Positions 5,638-10,345 of a stretch of DNA of 10,345 bases are shown piece after piece. The notes beneath the pieces were generated by a model, which made no database searches, was not told the origin of the DNA, and saw nothing but the letters and a program-made list of their open reading frames with translations. The translations under genes and the position numbers were made by a program. The stretch's first letter is position 1; each line of letters starts with the position of its first letter. The stretch comes from an uncultured Opitutaceae bacterium (GTDB lineage Bacteria; Verrucomicrobiota; Verrucomicrobiia; Opitutales; Opitutaceae): NCBI GenBank assembly GCA_903885525.1, contig CAISJA010000115.1:1-10345 (forward strand). Reading direction: 5' to 3'.

Positions 5638-7068
5638 ATGAAGTTGCCCCCTTCCCTCCTGGCCGCCCTGCAGGCCCTCCGCACTGCCGGCGGGCGCCCG
5701 CAGCTCGTGGGCGGCTGCGTGCGCGACTGGCTGCTGGGGCTGGAGCCGAAGGATTTTGACGTGGAGGTGTTCGGCCTCGATTACGCCGCCATGGGCCGGG
5801 CCCTCACCCCTTTCGGTGTCACCGATCTGGTCGGGCGCAGCTTCGGCGTGCTGAAGGTGCGGATCGCCGGGGTGGAATACGACTTCTCCCTGCCCCGGCG
5901 CGAATCCAAGACCGGAGCCGGCCACCGCGGGTTTGCCATCGCCCCGGAGCCCGGACTTTCCGAAGCCGCCGCCGCCGCCCGGCGCGACTTCACGATCAAC
6001 GCCATCGCCTATGATCCGCTGGCGGACCGGCTGATCGATCCCCACGGCGGCCAGCGCGATCTGCGCGCCCGCCTGCTGCGCCACACCGGCCCGGCCTTTG
6101 CCGAGGATCCGCTGCGGGTCCTGCGCGCCTTCCAGCTGGCCGCCCGCTTTGAGCTCACCCTCGCCCCCGAGACCGCCGCGCTCTGCCGCTCCATCCGGTC
6201 CGCCTACGCCGAGCTGCCCGTCGAACGGGTCTGGGGGGAGTGGGACAAATGGGCGGTCCAATCCGTCAAACCGTCCCGCGGCCTCGCCATCCTCAAGGAA
6301 ACCGGCTGGCTCGCCCACTTCCCCGAAATCGCGGCCCTCGACGGCCTGCCCCAGGAACCGGAGTGGCACCCGGAGGGCGACGCCCTCGTCCACACCGCCC
6401 ACTGCCTGAACGCCCTCGTCACCCTGCCGGCCTGGCGCACCGGCGACGCCCGCACCCGCCGCATCCTTTCCCTCGCCGTGCTCGCCCATGATTTCGGCAA
6501 GGCCACCACCACGCATCAGGCCGACCGGCGCGGCGCGCTCCGCTGGATCAGCCCGGGGCATGAAGCCGCCGGCGGTCCGCTGACCGAGACGTTTTTGCTC
6601 CGCCTCGGCACCCCGCACGATCTGGTGGAGTACGTCCGCCCGCTGGTGATGCACCACCTCGCCCACCACCATCACGGCCAGACCAATTTCCGCGACACCA
6701 CCGTCCGCCGCCTGGCCCGCAAGATCGAGCCCGCCACCCTGGAGCAACTGATCGCCGTCATGCTCGCGGATCACCACGGCCGGCCGCCGCTGGTCGCCCT
6801 CGACAGCATCCGCCGCATCGAGCAGCTGCGCGAGATGGCCGAACGCCTGGCCGTGGCCAAGGCCGCCCCCGCGCCCATCGTCCTCGGCCGCCACCTCATT
6901 GCGCTCGGTTTCACTCCCGGTCCCCCCTTCAGGACCGCGCTCGACGCCGCGTTCGAATCCCAGCTCGACGGCGCCTTCCACGACGAGGCCGGCGGCCTGG
7001 AGTGGATGCGCAATTATCTGCGCGCCCATCCGCTCGCCGCCGTCCCATCCACCCCCCTCCCCCGATGA
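5638..7068 (+). CDS. cca: CCA tRNA nucleotidyltransferase with HD domain (class II)
   Basis: This 476-residue enzyme adds or repairs the 3' CCA end of tRNAs in the cytosol. The N-terminal polymerase-beta-like head shows GGCVRDWLLG (25-34), the metal-binding DFD (39-41) and RRDFTINAIAYD (115-126). EDPLRVLRA (156-164) and ERVWGEWDKW (196-205) match the later class II motifs. A C-terminal HD domain follows, with VHTAH (251-255), HD at 284-285 and GHE (307-309), as in the E. coli multifunctional enzyme. A histidine-dense stretch, HHLAHHHH (339-346), lies in this domain. The ATG at 5638 puts the head motif at the usual distance; an in-frame GTG at 5587 would add 17 Pro/Arg-rich residues. A CC-only or poly(A) activity cannot be excluded by sequence alone. 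The stop overlaps the tal start. Confidence 0.93.
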   Translation: MKLPPSLLAALQALRTAGGRPQLVGGCVRDWLLGLEPKDFDVEVFGLDYAAMGRALTPFGVTDLVGRSFGVLKVRIAGVEYDFSLPRRESKTGAGHRGFAIAPEPGLSEAAAAARRDFTINAIAYDPLADRLIDPHGGQRDLRARLLRHTGPAFAEDPLRVLRAFQLAARFELTLAPETAALCRSIRSAYAELPVERVWGEWDKWAVQSVKPSRGLAILKETGWLAHFPEIAALDGLPQEPEWHPEGDALVHTAHCLNALVTLPAWRTGDARTRRILSLAVLAHDFGKATTTHQADRRGALRWISPGHEAAGGPLTETFLLRLGTPHDLVEYVRPLVMHHLAHHHHGQTNFRDTTVRRLARKIEPATLEQLIAVMLADHHGRPPLVALDSIRRIEQLREMAERLAVAKAAPAPIVLGRHLIALGFTPGPPFRTALDAAFESQLDGAFHDEAGGLEWMRNYLRAHPLAAVPSTPLPR

Positions 7069-8015
7069 CCGCCACCAACCAGCTCGAACAACTCAAGCAA
7101 TTCACCGTCGTCGTCGCCGATACCGGCGACTTCGCCACCATGAAGCAGTTCGCCCCGCGCGATGCGACGACGAACCCCAGCCTCATCCTCAAGGCGGCGG
7201 CCATGCCTGACTATGCCTGGCTGATCGACCGCGCCCTCGCCGACGCCGGCCGGACGGCCTCCACCGCCCAGGTGATCGACCGGCTGCTGGTGCTCTTCGG
7301 GCTGGAAATCCTGCGGATCGTCCCCGGCCGTGTCTCCACCGAAGTGGATGCCCGGCTCTCCTTCGACCGCGATGCCACCGTGGCCAAGGCCCGCGAAATC
7401 ATCGGCCTCTACCAGCAGGCCGGCATCCCCCGCGAACGCATCCTGATCAAGATCGCCTCCACCTGGGAAGGCATCCAGGCCGCCGCACTGCTCCAGCAGG
7501 AAGGCATCCGCTGCAACCTCACGCTCCTTTTTTCGTTTGCCCAGGCCGTCGCCTGCGCTGCGGCGCGCGTGCAGCTCATCTCCCCCTTCGTCGGCCGCAT
7601 CCTCGACTGGCACCGGAAGAGCACCGGCCAGGAGTATGCGCCGGCCGAGGACCCGGGCGTGCGGTCCGTCACCGAAATCTACACCTACTACAAGAAATTC
7701 GGCCACGCGACCGAGGTGATGGGCGCCTCCTTCCGCAACAAGGGGGAGATCCTGGAACTCGCCGGCTGCGACCTGCTCACCATCGCCCCCGCGCTCCTCG
7801 CGGAGCTGCAGGCGGGCACCGGCCCGGTGGTGCGCAAGCTCGATCCCGCCGCCGCCGCCACGGCCGTGCTCCAGCCCGTCAGCTTCGACGAAAAACATTT
7901 CCGCTTCGCCCTGAACGAGGACGCCATGGCCACTGAAAAAACCGCCGAGGGCATCCGCCTGTTCTCCGCCGACATTGTCAAACTCGAGGCGTTGCTGGCG
8001 CAGAAGCGCGGCTGA
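7065..8015 (+). CDS. tal: Transaldolase (TalB-type)
   Basis: This 316-residue cytosolic enzyme of the non-oxidative pentose phosphate pathway moves a dihydroxyacetone unit between sugar phosphates. It aligns closely by eye with E. coli TalB (317 residues): VVADTGDF near residue 16-23 with the catalytic Asp19, DATTNPSLILKAA (33-45), and the Schiff-base lysine Lys129 in ILIKIASTWEGI. NLTLLFSFAQA, ISPFVGRILDW, EYAPAEDPGV and VMGASFRN blocks follow in order. The ATG at 7065-7067 shares ATGA with the cca stop, a 4-nt overlap implying coupled translation; the upstream bases are C-rich with no Shine-Dalgarno. A longer in-frame start at 7002 inside cca would add nonconserved residues. Confidence 0.97.
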   Translation: MTATNQLEQLKQFTVVVADTGDFATMKQFAPRDATTNPSLILKAAAMPDYAWLIDRALADAGRTASTAQVIDRLLVLFGLEILRIVPGRVSTEVDARLSFDRDATVAKAREIIGLYQQAGIPRERILIKIASTWEGIQAAALLQQEGIRCNLTLLFSFAQAVACAAARVQLISPFVGRILDWHRKSTGQEYAPAEDPGVRSVTEIYTYYKKFGHATEVMGASFRNKGEILELAGCDLLTIAPALLAELQAGTGPVVRKLDPAAAATAVLQPVSFDEKHFRFALNEDAMATEKTAEGIRLFSADIVKLEALLAQKRG

Positions 8016-8148
8016 AGACCCGCCGCCTCGCCGCCCGGCCCGCCACCCTCTCCCGCCGCCCGGCTCCGGCCGCGTGAGCCCAGGCCGGCGCCCGCCGCAA
8101 AAACATCGACAGGCCCCTCCCCAGGCGCAGAGTCACCGGCGGTCACCC

Positions 8149-8844
8149 ATGGCAGCGGATCTCCACTTGCTCGCACCCGCGATCCCTTCCCTCTCCCGCC
8201 GCAAGTCCCCGTCCCTGCGCCGCCTCGCCGCGCTGTGGCTGGCTTTCGGCTGGTCCCTGGCCCTGGCGGCGGAAACCACCCTCCAGGGTTTGCTCGGGGC
8301 GGCGGAATACCAAGCGGCCGGGCTGGATAAATTGACCCGCGACGAGCGCGCCGCCCTGCTGCGGACACTCCAGTCGCGCGGGCTGGCTCCCCGCCCGGCG
8401 TCCTCCCCTGCGACCGCCGCCGCCCCGGCCGCGGTCGCACCGCCGGCCGCGACCGCGGTGCCGGCACAGCCGCCACCGGCTCCGGCGTCCGCGCCCGTTC
8501 GCCCGGAGTCGCCCCCGCCCGCCCCGGCCGCCGAGAAGAAAGGGCTGTGGGCGCGGATCAAGGATTTCGGCGCCGAACAGCTTCCGCTCAAGGACAACAA
8601 GGACCTCGGCGAAGTGACCGAGGTGGAGGCGCAGCTGACCGAGCCGTTCCGCGGCCTGCAGGGTCACACCGTCTTCCGTCTCGACAACGGCCAGGTCTGG
8701 CAGCAGCGCATCCCCGAAAACTATTATCTCGGCTCCCCCATCCCGAATCCCACGGTGATCCTCCGCCGCACCCGTTTCGGCTACCGCCTTTTCATCCCCG
8801 CGGTTGACCCGGGTTTTGACGTCGCGGTAAAGCGGATTCAATAG
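8149..8844 (+). CDS. Secreted protein with Pro/Ala linker and LDNGQVW-type C-terminal domain
   Basis: The protein has 231 residues. A basic n-region (SRRKSPSLRR) and hydrophobic core (LAALWLAFGWSLALA, about 26-40) form a signal peptide likely cut near Ala40-Ala41. Next comes a short helical segment EYQAAGLDKLTRDERAALL (53-71), resembling the AAGLDKL-S/T-x-E-LAAL motif found in some proteobacterial secreted proteins. Residues about 81-128 are an almost pure Ala/Pro/Val linker. The C-terminal part (about 153-231) carries EPFRGLQGHTVFRLDNGQVW, with a beta-rich look and paired aromatic residues. The helix plus LDNGQVW pairing is known to me only from uncharacterised secreted or periplasmic proteins, so no function is assigned. 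It starts 133 nt after tal and converges on the thioredoxin gene. No Shine-Dalgarno is visible. Confidence 0.75.
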   Translation: MAADLHLLAPAIPSLSRRKSPSLRRLAALWLAFGWSLALAAETTLQGLLGAAEYQAAGLDKLTRDERAALLRTLQSRGLAPRPASSPATAAAPAAVAPPAATAVPAQPPPAPASAPVRPESPPPAPAAEKKGLWARIKDFGAEQLPLKDNKDLGEVTEVEAQLTEPFRGLQGHTVFRLDNGQVWQQRIPENYYLGSPIPNPTVILRRTRFGYRLFIPAVDPGFDVAVKRIQ

Positions 8845-8851
8845 GGGCGAG

Positions 8852-8867
8852 CGGGGCCAAAACCCCG
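8852..8867 (+). terminator. Weak GC hairpin after the LDNGQVW gene
   Basis: CGGGG (8852-8856) pairs with CCCCG (8863-8867) around CCAAAA, 7 nt after the stop codon. It lacks a T tract, so it is only a candidate end of transcription for the plus-strand genes. Confidence 0.3.
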
Positions 8868-8970
8868 GCCAGTTGCCCGCAGGTGAGGGGAGAGCACAGC
8901 GGGCGGGTGACGCCGTGCCGCGCCCGTCCGGGGGCCCACCAGGGTGCCCGCGCCGGCGAAGACGGATCAA

Positions 8971-8990
8971 CCCCGCTTGGGGCGATCCCC
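8971..8990 (-). terminator. Alternative CCCC/GGGG stems after the thioredoxin gene
   Basis: GGGG at 8979-8982 can pair with CCCC on either side (8971-8974 or 8987-8990), each leaving a 4-nt loop. It lies just beyond the thioredoxin stop codon in a 148-nt convergent intergenic stretch that otherwise holds only GC-rich sequence without a recognisable gene. The terminator role is weakly supported. Confidence 0.25.
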
Positions 8991-8992
8991 CG

Positions 8993-9538
8993 TCATTCCT
9001 TTCCAGGTTGCGCACCCGCGCCGAGCACCGACTTGACCAGGGCCTCGTAAGCTTCGGCAGCCATGGTGCCCGTCTTCTTGTGCCGCAAGTTGCCGGCACG
9101 ATCGAAGAGGAAGGTGGTGGGGATCGCCTCAAAGCCTCCCAAGGCCGTGATCGCCTGCTCGTCCGCCATGACGAGCGTGTAATCCATGCCGTGTTTCCGC
9201 GCGAATTCCTTCACGAAGGCGGCTCCTTTCTGATCGACGGAAGCGCCGACGATCACGAGGCCGGCCTGGCCGTATCTCTTTTGCAGGGCGATGTAACCGG
9301 GGATTTCCTCGCGGCAGGGGCCGCACCAGGTGGCCCAAAAGTCCACCACCACCACCTTGCCCCGGAGCGAGGCGGCGGTGACGGGATGGCCGTCGAGATC
9401 CTGCATGGTCCAAGCGGGCACCTGGCCGAGCACGGGCAGCGGGGCCACGCCGGCCTCAGCGGAGGCCCGGTAGCCCAAGCCGCCGCACAGGAAGGCTAGG
9501 GCCATGAGGAAAAAGGGGGAGGGAAGTATTCGGGTCAT
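8993..9538 (-). CDS. TlpA/ResA-type periplasmic thioredoxin-like protein
   Basis: This 181-residue protein has an N-terminal hydrophobic segment (FFLMALAFLCGGLGY, about 9-23) acting as a signal peptide or membrane anchor, then an AhpC/TSA-Redoxin-like thioredoxin fold. The active site WCGPC is at residues 71-75 (Cys72 and Cys75) in KVVVVDFWATWCGPCREE, and the cis-proline motif is AIPTTFLFDRAG with Pro140. TlpA and ResA relatives are membrane-anchored or periplasmic thiol-disulfide reductases, often for cytochrome c maturation, but the precise partner here is unknown. The ATG at 9538-9536 gives a normal signal sequence; a GTG 60 nt upstream would spoil it. It starts 65 nt after the LysR-type regulator, same strand, so co-transcription is possible. 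No Shine-Dalgarno is visible. The helix carries a cysteine (Cys18), but the LxGC lipobox context is lacking. Confidence 0.88.
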   Translation of the reverse strand: MTRILPSPFFLMALAFLCGGLGYRASAEAGVAPLPVLGQVPAWTMQDLDGHPVTAASLRGKVVVVDFWATWCGPCREEIPGYIALQKRYGQAGLVIVGASVDQKGAAFVKEFARKHGMDYTLVMADEQAITALGGFEAIPTTFLFDRAGNLRHKKTGTMAAEAYEALVKSVLGAGAQPGKE

Positions 9539-9564
9539 GGCAGCGGACCGGTCAGAGCCGCCAG

Positions 9565-9593
9565 CCCCGCCGTTTATTCCCCAACCGGCGGGG
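9565..9593 (-). other. 8-bp perfect hairpin between the LysR gene and the thioredoxin gene
   Basis: CCCCGCCG (9565-9572) pairs exactly with CGGCGGGG (9586-9593) across a 13-nt loop. It begins 10 nt after the regulator's stop codon and lies 27 nt before the thioredoxin start. It may attenuate or separate the two genes; no T run follows. Its loop is longer than those of the hairpin family around the arg genes, so it is probably unrelated. Confidence 0.5.
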
Positions 9594-9603
9594 GGCACCG
9601 GGC

Positions 9604-10345
9604 TCAGACTTCTTGGGCGGCCTGGTTGGCCTCGTTGTTGAGGGTCTCGATGAATTTCTTCATCGCGGGCGTCAGCACCCGGCCCTTCCGGTGCAGGATC
9701 GCCAGCGGACGGGTGAATTCCTTGCCCTTGAATTGGATGGCGACGAGCGTGCCCTGCTTCACCTCCTGCACCACGGTGGCCTGCGGGACGATGGCGATGC
9801 CGTGGTCGATTTCCACGGCGCGCTTCACGGTCTCGATGTTGTCGAACTCCATGACCGGCGTGATCTCGAGCTTGTTGTCGCGAAAAATCTGGTCGACCGC
9901 CTTGCGGGTGGGGATGTCCGGATCGAAGCCGATGAACTTGTGGCCGGAAAGCGTTTTGAGATCGACCTCCGTCGTCTTGGCCAGCGGATGATTCGGGTGG
10001 GTGATGAGCACCAGCCGGTCGTTGCGGAACGGCACGGTCTCGATCTGGCGGAGCTTTTGCGGGAAGGCGACGAGGCCGAAATCCACCGAATTGTGCAGGA
10101 TGTCCTCGTACACCAGGTTCGAGCGGCGGTACTCGATGCGCACGTTGACGGAGGGATAGTCGTGCAGGAACTTCTTGATGTAGGGCGGCAGCTCGTGGAG
10201 ACCGATCGAATAGATGGTGGAGATGCGGATCGTGCCGCTGATGACCTTTTTCATCTCCTGCAGCTCGCTCATCAATTTCTCGTAGACATGCAAAATCTCC
10301 TTCGCCGCGTCGTAGATCCGCTGCCCTTCGCGCGTCAGATTGAAC
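9604..10345 (-). CDS. LysR-type transcriptional regulator (N-terminus beyond right window edge)
   Basis: The visible 246 residues run in from the window edge without a start. The first are FNLTREGQRIYDAAKEI, the end of the winged helix-turn-helix and start of the linker helix, so about 50-60 N-terminal residues are missing from a family norm near 300. A type 2 periplasmic-binding-protein-like effector domain follows: GTIRISTIYSIGLHELPPYI, VDFGLVAFP, and a second lobe with ETVKRAVEIDHGIAIVPQA and a C-terminal RPLAILHRKGR. No cysteine occurs in the visible part, so an OxyR-like thiol switch is ruled out for this domain. Internal TTG or ATG codons near 10290 are not the real start because the coding pattern continues upstream. 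The effector and targets are unknown; the thioredoxin gene downstream may be co-transcribed. Confidence 0.93.
   Translation of the reverse strand, partial: FNLTREGQRIYDAAKEILHVYEKLMSELQEMKKVISGTIRISTIYSIGLHELPPYIKKFLHDYPSVNVRIEYRRSNLVYEDILHNSVDFGLVAFPQKLRQIETVPFRNDRLVLITHPNHPLAKTTEVDLKTLSGHKFIGFDPDIPTRKAVDQIFRDNKLEITPVMEFDNIETVKRAVEIDHGIAIVPQATVVQEVKQGTLVAIQFKGKEFTRPLAILHRKGRVLTPAMKKFIETLNNEANQAAQEV

Noticed and set aside
5554..7029. A 491-residue open frame on the minus strand opposite cca.
   Set aside because: It is Gly/Ala/Glu-rich with no recognisable domain; such antisense frames are expected opposite GC-rich genes, and cca is certain.
7014..7898. A 294-residue minus-strand open frame opposite tal.
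   Set aside because: Mirror artefact of codon bias; tal matches its family along the full length.
8016..8148. Spacer between tal and the secreted protein searched for a small gene or terminator.
   Set aside because: Only GC-rich sequence was seen, without a convincing stem-plus-T tract or coding signal.

Overview
This GC-rich, gene-dense bacterial window looks like ordinary chromosomal sequence. The protein set suggests Verrucomicrobiota, probably an Opitutaceae-like lineage: homospermidine synthase beside arginine genes, start sites without Shine-Dalgarno sequences, and abundant short hairpins between genes. That placement is inference from gene content and style; no rRNA or marker tree was available. 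No phage, transposase, CRISPR array or tRNA gene was seen.

Layout. Positions 1-5065 are all on the minus strand. Read in the direction of transcription they run: a small outer-membrane-like protein (5065-4226), ribosomal proteins L13 and S9 (rplM-rpsI, 4120-3291) ending in a clear intrinsic terminator, then argC (3073-2042), argJ (1979-714) and the first 182 residues of a homospermidine synthase (546-1, cut by the window edge). Positions 5122-8844 are on the plus strand: a DUF423 membrane protein, a CCA tRNA nucleotidyltransferase whose stop overlaps the start of a transaldolase, and a secreted protein with a Pro/Ala linker and an LDNGQVW-type C-terminal domain. From 8993 to the right edge the minus strand carries a TlpA/ResA-type thioredoxin and, upstream of it, a LysR-type regulator that is cut by the window end.

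How the genes may work together. ArgC and ArgJ act in the acetylated ornithine/arginine pathway. Homospermidine synthase uses putrescine, which derives from ornithine or arginine, so the left cluster may link arginine precursor supply to polyamine synthesis. L13 and S9 form the classic two-gene ribosomal operon. The cca-tal overlap suggests translational coupling of a tRNA-maturation enzyme and a pentose-phosphate enzyme with no obvious shared pathway.

The least explained signal is a set of short, near-perfect inverted repeats with 3-4 nt loops, concentrated around the arg-hss cluster. One abuts the hss start codon, two lie straight after the argJ stop, and one lies in front of argC and looks like a duplicated, nested hairpin flanked by an 11-bp direct repeat. 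I saw no convincing new multi-gene system; the hairpin family is the best candidate for something undescribed.
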